Shown: positions 1 through 10,780, counted from the first letter of the stretch. The stretch: DNA of 64,000 bases from Favolaschia claudopus (GCA_037176885.1 JAWWNJ010000190.1:310001-374000), one strand, 5' to 3'. Notes: generated by a model not told the origin, from the sequence alone. Numbers and translations: made by a program.

Positions 1-399
1 CGGATTGGAGCGGCTATGCTGTCTGGCGGCTCGTTTGACGGCTGGTAAGACTGGTTCAAATTTCGTTTTGCGAGTCTATTCTTAGAACTTAGTCATCTCT
101 ATATTGAACCATACACACGCGAAGAAAATTGGACCCGAAAATCTGACGCTATCGCACATTCGAGCTCAAGACTTCGGTTGACGCTGGAAATTGCTTCAAT
201 CCAAAACAATTATGCACGTTTGGACAACGAACTCTCATTGGCTGAAGGTATAATCAAGTATGCAAGGTACCCAACCTCAAAATTGTGCTAAGGAACGCGC
301 GCGACGAGCCGTCAAACGAGCCGCCACATGACGTAGCCGCTCCAATCCGCATGCCGTTGGAGCCGCCAGGTGGCTTCTGGCGGCTCACCGCAAACTCTC
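1..399 (-). mobile_element. TAATA-flanked MITE, truncated by the window start
   Basis: This is the same element as the one at 57,758-58,205 in opposite orientation. The right end carries the terminal inverted repeat GAGAGTTTGCGGTGAGCCGC (read inward on the minus strand), followed outside by TAATG. The other arm of the repeat is cut by the window edge within the CGGATTGGAGCGGCTA segment. The two arms are long, about 90 bases, and no coding region is present, so it is a non-autonomous element. Confidence 0.85.
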
Positions 400-470
400 T
401 AATGAGGGTGTCTACTCCGGTCAGCATGAATTGTTTCAATTTTTGTGCTGACTCCTGACGATTTCAACAG

Positions 471-877
471 GGCCTTCTCTGCCTGCTTGGCCAGGAATTG
501 AGTGCACTTGGGTTCCAATTGTGCCAGTCACAGCTCGTTGGGAAAATAAATCGGGAACGTCACTCTCAAGGACACAACTGCCATTAAATACAGCCTGGGC
601 TATCACCATACACAAAAGTCAAGGATTGACACTGAAGAAGGCTGTAGTTGACCTCGGAGACAAAGACTTTTCATTGGGACTTCCATTTGTGGCCATTTCA
701 CGTGTCAAGACTTTGGCTGGAATTGCATTTCGAACGAGTTTTCACTGGGGACGATTGAAAAGAGCTAATGTAACAGATTCAATGCGGATGCTTGAGACTG
801 ATACACAACGGAGAGCTCAACTTACATTTAATCTAGACAGTCAAGGAATGGACCTTAGTGAATATGTATTTCTCTAA
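471..877 (+). pseudogene. C-terminal exon of a PIF1-like / Helitron-type DNA helicase
   Basis: The frame is open from a likely splice acceptor (TTCAACAG ending at 470) to the TAA at 875-877. It encodes the C-terminal motor motifs of PIF1-family helicases: WVPIVPVTARW, then the motif-V-like segment TAWAITIHKSQGLT, then the motif-VI-like segment GLPFVAISRVKTL. In the family these bind nucleotide and couple ATP hydrolysis to DNA unwinding. Upstream sequence for the Walker A and B half is replaced by the MITE at 1-399, so only about 130 residues remain. Genes of this type are carried by Helitron transposons, and a hairpin-bearing repeat 76 bases downstream could be the end of such an element. A cellular PIF1 paralogue fragment cannot be excluded. 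Confidence 0.75.
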
Positions 878-952
878 AACCTAATCTACGTGAACATAGT
901 TTATAATTGCTTGTTCAACTTAGTTTACTCCAATGTACATTGTAATATTGAT

Positions 953-1000
953 ACGGATTCGCGCAAGCTCCCCCTTCTGTAGGCCGGAACTCCGGCATAC
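953..1000 (+). repeat. 50-base hairpin repeat, copy 1 (possible Helitron-like terminus)
   Basis: The block begins ACGGATTCGCGCAAGCTCCC and ends in a small hairpin, GCCGGA..TCCGGC, followed by ATAC. Closely similar blocks occur at 25,378-25,425 and, inverted, at 60,813-60,866, while their surroundings do not match. Its place just after a helicase exon suggests a rolling-circle transposon end, but the usual CTRR ending is not visible. Confidence 0.5.
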
Positions 1001-1003
1001 AAA

Positions 1004-1903
1004 TCATATTTTGTGCTTACGTTTGTTGACGATTCTGTCATCGGCAAACCACTTTGTGGGGTGTTGCAGTGTTCGCCCTTAAGCCTTAAATTCGGGTCTG
1101 GCCAACCCTTAAGGCTTATTAAGCCTTATCCCTTAATAACCCTTAAGACCTTGAAGCCTTAATTTCCTTTTTGGGTAGGTAGTTCCCACCCTCCAACAGG
1201 CGCGAATTTTCAGTGGAGTGTACATCTTTGTGCATAAAGCACTTCAATCTTCAGTCGTTTCATGTCGAGGTCAGTTCCTTTGGATGTTACCAAATTCCTG
1301 AGCATCCGGAGAGGATTGATGAATTTAATGACACTTCATCAATTATTTTATTTGGTATATTTCAGACGGCGCCGGCATGGCATCGATCTTGTTCCGAAGG
1401 AGGCCCAAGGCCGAGAAACCCGACAGCCACCATATGATCGGACGGTTACTTGGCACTGGGGCCGGAGATACCCGGGCTGTCGGCACGACACTCGGCATCA
1501 CCCCTAAGGGCTCTTAAGCCCTGGATACCTCTGCGGCCAGTGCTTACAGCTGTTTTAGGTTCTATGCTTATGTTAAGGCCTTAATAAGCCTTAACCTTAA
1601 TAAGGCCTTATCCCTTAGGGCGAACACTGGCCCGGTGTTGCCGTACCACATCAAGTGCCGCTGGTCTCTTGTTTTGGCCCTTGCTCGCAAGTCACGGCCC
1701 TGTCGAGCTCTGGGCAAGTAGCAGCTCAGTCTTGATCCTCAGTTCTGTTAACCCCCTGTTTTTTTCCTGGTGTTCTCTAGGTGGCGGAAGCAAACTCAGA
1801 TTCGGCCGAAGTGGAGCTGGCGACGGGAAGCAAAACAAAGGTAAGCACAAACGAATGAGCACCACTCGATCAAAACCCGTATATTGTTTCCAAAACGGCT
1901 GTA
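1004..1903 (+). mobile_element. CTACAGCCG-type MITE, left end lost and interrupted by a hAT-like insertion
   Basis: Bases 1,004-1,066 and 1,634-1,903 match, in order, the complete element at 49,852-50,224. The intact copy reads straight through GTGGGGTGTTGCCGTA where this copy is split, so it sh ows the empty site. The right inverted repeat is present (AACGGCTGTA at 1,894-1,903); the left one is missing because the copy begins abruptly after the hairpin repeat. Confidence 0.85.
1067..1633. mobile_element. hAT-like non-autonomous element with CCTTAAGG subterminal motifs
   Basis: Termini are CAGTGTTCGCCC and its complement GGGCGAACACTG (ending at 1,629). The target bases GGTGTTG occur on both sides (1,060-1,066 and 1,634-1,640), and the uninterrupted site is seen at 49,9xx in the intact host MITE. 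About 12 variants of the motif CCTTAAGG / AAGGCTTAA lie in the two subterminal regions. No transposase is encoded. Four extra bases (GCCC) stand between the right terminal repeat and the duplication. A related, more decayed copy lies at 37,409-38,438. Confidence 0.8.
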
Positions 1904-1945
1904 ATAACTCCACCAAAAAAACTTGAGAATTTGCGAGGAGGAAGG

Positions 1946-2929
1946 TACTCGGTGTGACCAAAAGTAACCGGCATCGGAAATTGCGTGTTTTCAACCAGAT
2001 TTTGTGGGTGACTGCTGGGCAAATTAGCCCAATTGGCAGTGTATGAACATATACGATTGCATAAGAAGCAGGCAAAAGGTTGCATAGTCTCTTTGTCCTA
2101 TTATTACACATTCTTTTTTGTATGCTTTGAGCTCAAAGCATACAAAGTCACAAAGTTCTCTAATTACAGTCGCATTGACTGTCTTTACCGTATGTGGAAA
2201 TAATTTGTACTGATGACCAGAACCATGTACCTTGCTCGGACCACCTTTGACCCCATGAATTTCACGGGGTTGTTGGGTGAATTTCAAGGAATGGTCCCGG
2301 AGCTTGGAATGTCATTTTTTTGGGCCAATTTGAGGGTATATTACTTCACTTGATTCTTGAGGGAATTTCACAGAGTTCGGATACCAGTCCAGTAGCTCGG
2401 ATTCACGCATTTCATTCACGATATGTTCAGGGGAAATTCACGTACTTGACAGGACCCATACAAGCTACGTGAATCATGTAAGTGAATGTTCAACTACGTG
2501 AATTCGAATTCCCTTGAAAATGCAGTGAATCATCAAATTCACACAACGGCTAAGGGAAATTCACGGGGTTCTACGTCCTCAGTGGAGGCGGGAAATTAGT
2601 GTGCCGAGTTGCCTCTCTCACTGAACAACGGGAAACACCTGGCAACCTTAGATATCGGATTTAGACTATTGGGATACTAAGCACTTTTTTGGGGTACTTA
2701 CCGGCCTGAAATTCCGGCATCCCTCCTTCAGAGAACGCAAACATGTCCAAATTGGTCCAATTTTAAAGATTGATTCGCCAACTCAAAACAAAACATTGCA
2801 TGTCATGCCCATACCATGGAAGTGGTAGAAAAAATAATTTAGAAGAGCCCTGTATTACTTCAAGCTGTTTGAGTTTCGAAAATCCCCTCTAAAAAGCCAA
2901 ATTCCGGTTACTTTTGGTCACGTTGAGTA
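1946..2929. mobile_element. TA-flanked element, TACTCG...AAAGTAACCGG family, copy 1
   Basis: Inverted termini of about 27 bases read TACTCGGTGTGACCAAAAGT inward, continuing to AACCGG on both sides, with TA at each border, as for Tc1/mariner-like elements. The 984-base body has no convincing coding region. Between 2,256 and 2,580 the octamer-like motif GTGAATT recurs many times on both strands. Related families with the same outer and inner TIR blocks are at 15,307-16,177 and 54,964-56,726. Confidence 0.75.
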
Positions 2930-2977
2930 TGAAAAAACGGTTACCGACATCACAGTGAACACCCCTTGCTCCGGGCT

Positions 2978-3345
2978 TAGACCGGTGAACGTCTGTCTAT
3001 GGAGCAAGCTGTCGATAGACAGACCGGTCGATCTGAGTTTGAATTACCGCGCGAGATACCCCATATGGGATCTTTGTAAGCAGCATTTTGGCGGGGAGAG
3101 GGCAATGCCAAACAACGTCACGTCAAGTCAACAAAGGTTGTCTGGCCTGAATGATTTGTTTTGTATCAAATTCAGAGGTCCAGTCGACATTTTCCGTCTC
3201 ATAATTGGTAGCCAAGCATTTATTTTTGCCAACTTTACAGAGGGAGGTAGGGAACGGACCTTGCTGACAAAGATTCCATAACGGGTATCCCGCGCGTCAA
3301 GGGAATTTAAACTCAGATCGACCACCTGTCCAACGAGTCTGGCCC
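2978..3345. mobile_element. Decayed relative of the Mutator-like element at 25.9 kb
   Basis: The left end TAGACCGGTGAACG and the segment GACCGGTCGATCTGAGTTTG match the terminal repeat of the element at 25,909-26,513. A diverged inverted match (AAACTCAGATCGACC) lies at 3,308-3,322. Borders on the right are uncertain, and the nine-base duplication cannot be called with confidence. Confidence 0.55.
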
Positions 3346-3563
3346 GGCTAAAACTACCTCGTAAGTCACAGTCGGCTCAGTGAAACGGGAGAATGCGCTG
3401 CGGGTGTTGATGTAATTGGAGCCTTCCTCCAACAAGTCCCGGACCGGACCTTTAGAAAACTGTATCGACGGGTAGAGTCAGCAAGCATAAACATTTCACT
3501 TCGAGTCTCCAAGGCGGTTCTTTTGAAGCCCACATCCGCAGGAAAATAAAAAGACGAGACAAA

Positions 3564-6500
3564 TAGTGTTGCCGCGAGGTCGAGGTCCTCGGTACCTCGC
3601 CTCGACTCGACCTCGGGTCATTACCGCTTCAAGAACTCGAGGTGATGGCACCTCGACGGCTGCTCGGCGCCTTGTCACCCGGTCACCACTGTCACTGCTA
3701 TGTGACCACGACGCGTCCTGGCGCTCTCCACCTCTTGCTCATCGTTCCGGACGTTCTGCAGCCCATCCGCCCTTGGATTCGGCTTGTCTTAGCTTCTTCT
3801 TGGCGTTTCAAACCCTAGCAACGCGTCATACTCCGCAATATCGGCCACAGCAACGACAATACTTTGGGGAGTGTGGAGGGCATTATCGAGCACGTTTGGG
3901 ACATTGGGGCCTCAGGTACGCGAGCCTTTTTGAAATTGAGCCGTATATATGTGGTAGATACCCTTGCAATGCATCCCCGCTCTCTCATCTCCCTCTTGTG
4001 CATGGACTCGTCATACTGCACCTGCGGCAATCCACCGCCCAATTGCTCTTGCGGCAAGCAGCTTCCGCCCGTCAACCCTCATCCATACTCCTCTGCATTC
4101 CCCTCCCCCTCGGCTCATGCTTATTGGCACCCGGCCTATGCCCCACCGGCGCCTGAGAACTATGCGCCGCCTACTCAGTGGTATAACAACATGCCAAATA
4201 CTGTCGTCTTCCAAAATCAGTATCCAGCTTCGTTCGCGATGGCGGCCCCTCCGGCGACTCCTGCTCGTCAACCCTTCATCGATGCCTCCAATTTTGTCAA
4301 CGCTGGTGTGACATTACCCGGCGAATCGCAGTCTAAGCGCAAGAAACGGAAGCGGGCACCAAACACAACGGATGCGCGTCCGACTGTCCGCCGGCGTATG
4401 GATGAGAATGCGGGGGTCATTCCTACTCCCGCAGTTTCCAATCCTGCGGTTTTCGGTGTTGGACCATCAAATGCCGCTGCTGTTGCCGCCGCCGCCGCCG
4501 CTTCTGCAAATGTCTCGCATCCCTGTCTCCCTGTCCCTCCTATCAACCGCGGCTCTCTCACGGAACAGGACAGAGTCAGCAAGAGCAAGATCGATGCAGA
4601 CGATGTTTGGTTTTTTGTCCACGGTGTTAATTCAACTGTCCCCCCTACAAATCCGCCTCGCCTCAAACAATCTCACAAACGGCCCGATCCTAAAACATTC
4701 TCGCACATTGCTTGTAATCTTTGCCCGTCAGTCTCATTTTATACTCTATCCTTCTTTCCAGCTTCTCATGTTCTTCTAGCCTCGACAAATATACAACGTG
4801 GAAGAATGCCGAGTCAATGACAGGTGTATATCGCAACCACTTGAAGAAAGAACATGCCGATGTTTGGCATGATCTCGTAGTTCTGCATCGACTCAAAGGC
4901 TGGGAACGTCTCGGGACTTCGCGCAAAGACAGCTCTACAAGCGATCGCGAAGAATTTACCTTGGAAGGATTTTATGAGCGCCTCATTCGCTGGGTAACTG
5001 TCTCCGATCAGGTATGTCATTCTCTTATTTTTACAGTCATTCGCTAACAGTGCTCTAGTCCATAGAGTGTGTTGACTCCCCTGAGCTCCGTGATCTCTTT
5101 CTTTATATCGGCGCGCAGCTCCGCGATGCGGATATTCCGCATCGTACGAAGCTCGCGGAGATGATCGCACAGGGGTTTAAAGTGAAGTACGATGAGATGA
5201 TCGAAGAGATGCAGGCAAGTTCCTCTGTGATCTTCAATTCCATTTTAATCAATTCGCTTTCAGAACTCGATCGCCCGAATTTCATACACCAAAGATGTCT
5301 GGTCGCGTGAAAACTTAGAGTCGTATCTCGCTATCACGGCCCATTACATCGTGCGAGGCGCAGATGGGAATTTGTTTCTCAAATCACGCCTTGTGGCGTT
5401 TCGTATCCTCCACGGCAGCCACACCGGTGACAACATTGGTGGTATTTTTGTTCAAGTTGTGAAAGAACTTGGCTGTCTGCACAAGGTCACTTTCAATCTC
5501 AGTGCGCGGTGGCTTGACAATTTGATCTCAAGGTATCTTCAGATCTCCGTGATAACCTGCGACAACGCGTCCAATAATGACACCGCAATGAGATCTATTG
5601 GTGAGCGGTTGAATGCACTGGGAATTGCCTTTGATATAGAAGGGAATCGAATTCGGTAAGTCTTTGTCTCGTCTTTTGAGCTTTGTAACCGCCACTTATT
5701 TTACTTCTTAGTTGCTTTCCTCATGTCATCAATCTCGCCGTCAAAGCTGGCTTGAAAGAGCTTACGCAGATGTCAGCGTTCGATACGGAGGTTGACTGGG
5801 ATGCCCCGGAAAATCCTATTCCCCAGGCTCTTAAAGAATACTGGGCGGCACTTCGTGAAGATCCTGTTGCGAAGGCACGTAGTCTTGTAACAGCTTGCCG
5901 AGCCTCAGGGCAGCGCCGCGAAGATTTCTCGCTCAAGATTGGAGAAGGGAATGCTTCGGGAGGGTGGGGCGAACCACCTAAAATCCTTCGCGATGTTACG
6001 CTCTTACGAGATGTTGACACACGGTGGTCTGCAACGTACTTGATGGTTGACCGAGTTCTCGAACTGTATCTTGTGAGTCTTTTCGAATTGTGAGCATGAA
6101 GCATATTCTCATCCTGACTTCTTTACTGTAGCCCGTCGACGCTTTCCTTTGCGATGAGAAGCAAGCGGATATTGAGTATCATCGACTCGACGCCAAGACA
6201 CTTGAAGTTCTCGCCGACATCCGAGAATTTCTCCATGTTCCTCATCTTGTACAGGAAATTGTTTCGGCTGACAAGACCCCCACACTCTCCCTCGTTCTTC
6301 CCCTCTATGAGCAATTGATCGACATGCTCAAGGCCCTGGCTCAAAAACTCGTCAAAATCAGTCACGCAATCAATGCATCGATCATGAAATTGGAAGAATA
6401 TCTCGTCAAGTCTCGCAAAACTCGAATGTACTCACTCGCAATGGGTAAGTCAATCTCAGATTCGAATAAATATATATGAATGACGGCTCGTAGCACTCGA

Positions 6501-7691
6501 CCCGACCGTCAAGCTTGAGTGGCTCCGCACCAACTGGTCAGCAGCAGATTATACAGCTGCAAAACGATCTTTGCGCGCTGCGGTGCGTCTTCTCCGTTCA
6601 TGGCAGCACTCTACTGAATACACTCACATTTAGATGTTAGAATATAGAACCAAAACACGACAGGCGGGAGCAGTACCAGCTTCAAATACTGCTCCAACTC
6701 GGCGTGTGGTCAATTTGCCAACGGCGTCGAGTGCCGCATCTGCGCAGGCTTCGGGAAGGGCCCGGCTCAGTCAGTTGAAGCGATCCCTTTCAGATCCTGA
6801 TGCCGGCGCCGGCGCTTCCCCACGGCCTGTAGCAGAGGGTTCGCTGTCTGAGGCAGAGCAGGCAGAGCGGGAAGCTCGATCTCTTGCTGAGGATGCCGAG
6901 ATTGTCGAGAGGGAGTTGCAAGAATATGAGGCACAAGGTGTCCTTGACGAGGGACACCCGGAGTATGCTGATTTCGATATTGTTCGGTACTGGCAGGTGG
7001 GTTTTATGCATCTTCTCATATTCTTTTCTGACACTCAGTCTTCACAGCGCCGTGAACGCATCTTTCCCAACATGTACTCTGTTGCGTTGGATGTCCTCTC
7101 TGCCCAGGCATCAGCAGTACCCTGTGAACGAATCTTCTCTTCCAGCAAGGAGACAGATTCAAGTCGCCGTTCAAATCTCTCACCCGACATGATGGAGACA
7201 CTTCAAATGCTCAAGTTCTCGTTCCGACAAGAACGCGTTGGTTTTTGTGATCATATGATCGTGAAGGAGCAAGAACTCGAGCGAGAACTCACGGTGATTG
7301 ATGGTGTGAGTGTGGAGTATTTGACGGAGCTGATGCTCACCGGGAGGACGAGAGAACTTCATGATCTGGTCAAAGCTTTGTACTACAGCGGCGCTGGCGG
7401 GGAGAATTCAGATGATTCCGAGGGTGAAGACGACTAATTGATTCATTTTACTTATTCAATAGATTCTCTAGATACATCCCTAACTAATTCTCTATAATCT
7501 GTAGCTTTCTGTTACTCTATCTTACTTTTATTGGCCATTTTTACAGTCAAAACGGTGGGCGGGGATGCGTGAGACTAAAGGTTTCCTTTTACGGTGGCAA
7601 CCTCGAGGTTAGCTCGCATCAACTCGAGGTGACACCGAGGTTGATGGCGCATCACCTCGAGTTCCCTCGGCCTCGCCTCGCGGCAACACTA
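3564..7691 (+). mobile_element. Complete autonomous hAT transposon
   Basis: The element is 4,128 bases long. Its terminal inverted repeats are TAGTGTTGCCGCGAGG and the exact complement, and it is flanked by the perfect 8-base duplication GAGACAAA (3,556-3,563 and 7,692-7,699), which is diagnostic of hAT transposition. Both subterminal zones (3,575-3,665 and 7,600-7,685) are packed with variants of CTCGAGGT. It carries one transposase gene (4,002-7,437) that I can read without any break. The exact duplication argues for a recent insertion. Confidence 0.95.
4002..7437 (+). CDS. hAT transposase with BED zinc finger, nine exons
   Basis: Exons read as 4002-4726, 4780-5011, 5059-5214, 5264-5655, 5712-6072, 6132-6444, 6494-6582, 6634-6996 and 7048-7437. 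Together they give 3,021 bases, 1,006 residues, with every junction in phase; the 5215-5263 intron is GC-AG, the others GT-AG. The N-terminus is proline and alanine rich with a basic cluster (KRKKRKR). A BED-type finger spans roughly residues 205-265 (CNLC ... HLKKEH). The RNase-H-like core shows TKDVWS (first Asp, about 382), ITCDNASNND (second Asp, about 470), CFPHVINL and DTRWS (about 605). The C-terminal dimerisation region has VPCERIFSSSKET, holding the catalytic Glu in this superfamily. It would cut and rejoin its own element ends in the nucleus. The start at 4,002 is preferred because the upstream frame lacks motif content; 3,970 is an alternative. Confidence 0.9.
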
Positions 7692-7699
7692 GAGACAAA

Positions 7700-8077
7700 T
7701 GTCTCCATTGGGAGGGTTTTGATGGCAGGAATGATGCCAAGTATTGTACTCGAAACCAGAGGAAATTCAAAAATCTGAAAACATAAGATTGTAGCGACTG
7801 AAAATGCGGTCCTGCACGTACAAAAATCATGCCTTTACGATAAGTTTGAATTTTGGCCATTCGCGTTAAGTCAAAACAACCTCGGCAACTTCCGCCTCCT
7901 GTCAAAATGTCCGGATTATCTTCCACTTCCAGTCGCTATCGCCGGTTGTAACTTGTCCCCCGTGATTGATCACCAACCAACCTGGCGAAGTGGCTGTGTC
8001 GAGTCTACAATACTTACTCTGAGCTTGCTCTGAGATCTTGTTTTCACGTATTAGAGGCAAAACTGACGCAGAATGAT
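7700..8077. other. No recognisable feature
   Basis: This is the right flank of the hAT element. I see no coding frame of note, no inverted repeats and no match to other parts of the window. Confidence 0.5.
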
Positions 8078-8123
8078 GAAAATTTCCTTATATAGTAATG
8101 CATTTAATTTCGCCGCAACTGTA
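8078..8123 (+). repeat. Right end of the CAGTTGCGGC MITE family (solo end)
   Basis: The segment GAAAATTTCCTTATATAGTA through CCGCAACTGTA matches the right inverted repeat of the complete copies at 24,234-24,611 and 47,015-47,387. No partner left end is found nearby, so this is a truncated copy. Confidence 0.7.
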
Positions 8124-8237
8124 GGTAGTAAGCGAGATATTATCTGGGATCAAGTATAGAGGGAAGGGAGCAAGCTCGGTCGAATTTCTGCATCCTCGAA
8201 GTGTGAGGTTTCCTTGTGCATCTTGTAGAGTCCAAAA

Positions 8238-8808
8238 TTACGGTCGACGAAGCAAGTCAAGTTCATCGTCAGAATCGTCTGATTTCTCCATTGACACAAC
8301 ACGCATAAGCCACCTCAACATCAATCGGAGATGCCGATCTCGCCACACAGCCGCTTTCTCTCTGCGCTTTTGCATCTCCGCCGTCACTATCAGGTCAAAC
8401 AAGATCGAGCCCATAGCTTCGGCTTCCTGAATTGTCAAGTCGGACCGGCCAAATAGAGCCACACAGTGCTGCCCATGACCTTCGTCCAGGGCTTCAAGTA
8501 GAGCATGTGAAAAGGTGTGAGAGCTTCTAAGATACGGGCTATTCTGGAAGATCAACAGAAATGCGAGGGAGTATGAAGAGCAATCAATGGAGATAAGAGA
8601 GAGTGTGCGTAATGCTGCACGATGGCAGTTCGTATTGGTGATTATTTCCGAAAATATGACCTCGGATCCGAAAAGCAGGAGCCCGAGTCTGTGTACGGTT
8701 GAATGAAGTCACCGAAGGACAGGTAAGTCTTACCTGTGGTAGTGTGTAGGCACAACATGAAAAATTTCGCATATCTCATCGTCGGTGAATTCATCCGTAT
8801 TTCCCATA
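8238..8808 (-). CDS. Unrecognised two-exon coding-like region, possibly decayed
   Basis: On the minus strand a first exon (8,808 to about 8,735, MGNTDEFTDDEICEIFHVV...) ends at a good donor, GTAAGACTT. A second exon starts after an acceptor at about 8,551 and carries LEALDEGHGQHCVALFG, a helical basic segment, and an acidic tail (EKSDDSDDEL) before the stop at 8,238. The phase predicted at the junction first gives RIARILEALTPF and the acidic-tail frame follows only after a shift, so the gene is probably broken. I do not recognise the family. Confidence 0.35.
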
Positions 8809-9149
8809 GCCTGGGCTAACAGAAACAGACAGATGGATGTAAGGGGAGGAACCACGGTCGACCGAGCAGAAGAACGAGGGTTGTCGACCAACACTTCCCC
8901 AGCGACACAGGAGAAGAACGAGCTGACAAGCTGCAGCTGGGAGCGTGAATCTTGGTGCGCATCCTCCCTCGTGCGTCTGTTTCGTTGATGCCGAGAATAC
9001 GTCAAAGGTCCTCCACCTCTCGTTCGACCGCGATCTACCAAAGCATCTGTTTTGTCGCAGTTTAGGAGGGTCTGAGTCAGGTTTAGCAGACGCGTGAGCA
9101 TCGGCATCGGCGAGCGGCGGAAACGAGCGAAACTTCACGTGACATACTG

Positions 9150-9230
9150 TCCCCCCCCCCTTCTTTGTATCAGCATTTCTATACCGCAACAAGTAAACCA
9201 AGACGCGGTACCCGGAGGGCAATAGATTCG
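9150..9230 (-). repeat. Short retroposon-like repeat with homopolymer tail, copy 1
   Basis: On the minus strand a conserved block (TACCGCGTCTTGG, then ACTTGTTGCGGTATA) is followed by a variable AT stretch and a run of ten G (C10 at 9,151-9,160 on plus), then CACGTG sequence. The same block at 15,181-15,265 ends in a run of 18 A. This order of conserved 3' block plus homopolymer resembles the tail of a SINE or LINE. Confidence 0.4.
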
Positions 9231-9282
9231 ACCGTGGTTGGTAGAGTATAGTCTTGGAGTATGTGGGTGAGCGCTTCCATTG

Positions 9283-9931
9283 TAGTGATGGGAAAGTTCG
9301 GTTCGGTTCAGGTTCGGGGCACTTTGCCTCGAACGCTGAACCTGAACGCGGTGTCGCGTTCAGCGATTCGCTGAACCTGAACCTGAACGCGGCGTTCAGG
9401 TTCGGTTTCGGCGTTCGAACGCCGCGCGCGTTCGAACCTTTCTGATGTCGGCCGTCTCGGATAGTCACAAAAAAATTCTAGGAATGATAACTTACCTTTT
9501 CCCCTGCCCTTGAGAGGTTCCTGAGGTGTGGGTGAGCAGTTTTAACTTGGGTTTGGCTCCGAAAGAAACATAAAGATGAACAAATTTGACTTACCTCATC
9601 GTTTTCCAGAGTTTAACCCGCATCGGCAAGTCCCAATTATATTGATGCCGCTGCTGGACCGTGATCCATGGGCAGCCGAGCATGCCCGTAACCATCCCTA
9701 ATGTTCCGAAACATGATTTGCGTGTGGTTCGGTAAAGATAAAGGTCAATTTCACTCACTTTGACAGGTTTTCGCGTTCGGCGTTCGAACGCGTTCGGACG
9801 CGACATATTCTGTTTGAACGCAGAACCGAACCTCGGTTCAGGGTTTTGCTGAACCTGAACGCTGAACGCGCGTCCGGTTCAGTTCGGTTCGGCGTTCGGA
9901 CCGATTTCCGAACCGAACTTTCCCAACACTA
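9283..9931. mobile_element. hAT-type MITE with GAACCTGAACGC subterminal arrays
   Basis: Termini TAGTGATGGGAAAGTTCGG and near-complement, flanked by the perfect 8-base duplication TTCCATTG (9,275-9,282 and 9,932-9,939). Both ends, to about 150 bases inward, are built from repeats of GGTTCAGGTTCGG / GAACCTGAACGC. The 649-base element encodes nothing recognisable. Its terminal TAGTG resembles the autonomous element at 3.56 kb, but the subterminal motif differs, so that transposase is not an obvious helper. Confidence 0.9.
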
Positions 9932-10260
9932 TTCCATTGACGGTGAGAACGATAACTCGACATCCATAGGTGAAGAAAAAATGGGGCATAAGTGGCAGTC
10001 AGCCATTACCTCGGGGGGCGCCGTCCGCTTGAAGCCTATGAACCGGAGCCCCTTTGTAAAGCTGTCAATAATGTCGGAAGAATTTCAAGCCTCGGCATTA
10101 CCAAAGTGTAACACTATCATTTTTCTCTTTTATCTCGTGACCGCGTTTGTCTCAGACTTATTCTCCACTTCCCGCTCCGTACATTACTTTGCGCTCATGT
10201 ATGACTTCATTCCGCATTGTCTTGATTATTAGATTACTTTAAATACTGTTTTGTACTTTA

Positions 10261-10780
10261 CTAGCAGTTACCAGTGCTACGCTACGGTGTGACTCATCAC
10301 GCAAACTACAGCGAGAAAAAGTTGTATTACAGAGTGAATATACATTAATAAAGTTCATTTTAGTGTCTGTTACTGGAACCCCCTGCGCGACGACCGGTGG
10401 AAGTCCTTTCACCCCGGTCTTGACTCTTCCGGCCCATTTGATACATCGAGCTTGCGTTTCTTGGGGTTCGGCTCGGATGCGTCGCGAGGAGATGTCTGTT
10501 CTCCGAAAAACCCAGTAAATTTGGGGCGCGCAGAAGTATGTACTGTTGTTGACTATCCACAGCCTGCGCATCATTCCCAACGAAGAAACGATGCAGAGGC
10601 TCTGGCGGCTCTTTGAGTCGCTGCAACGCGACCTTGCCATGATTACAGCACATCCCGTATTAACAGACCCTCGAGCGTGACTGGAAACGCTACGCATGGA
10701 AACCAGAAACGGCCTCAGTGTATGCGTGACATCATACAATTTTGGAAACGGGCGGGCAAACACCGATAAAATCTATTTCC
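10261..10780 (-). mobile_element. Helitron-like 3' end and adjoining body, copy 1
   Basis: Read on the minus strand, a hairpin-like segment (ACACCGTAGCGTAGCACTGGT) is followed by AACTG and then CTAG next to a T, the classic Helitron 3' terminus. The body continues to higher coordinates. At least about 280 bases are similar to the copy at 60,385-60,660, including a GAGCTTGCGTTTCTTGGGG-like segment and CGAAAAACCCAG. The 5' end (expected TC) was not located. No replication initiator or helicase is encoded here. Confidence 0.6.

Noticed and set aside
1067..1633. Telomere-like or CRISPR-like array (TTAAGG repeats)
   Set aside because: The repeats are irregular, on both strands and confined to the ends of an element with hAT termini; no regular spacers.
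3566..4156. 196-codon frame overlapping the transposase start
   Set aside because: It begins in the terminal inverted repeat, is in another frame than the BED-finger protein and has no motif; a shadow of the GC-rich leader.
9846..10232. 128-codon open frame as a gene
   Set aside because: It starts inside the hAT MITE terminus and runs over its border, so it is a chance frame.
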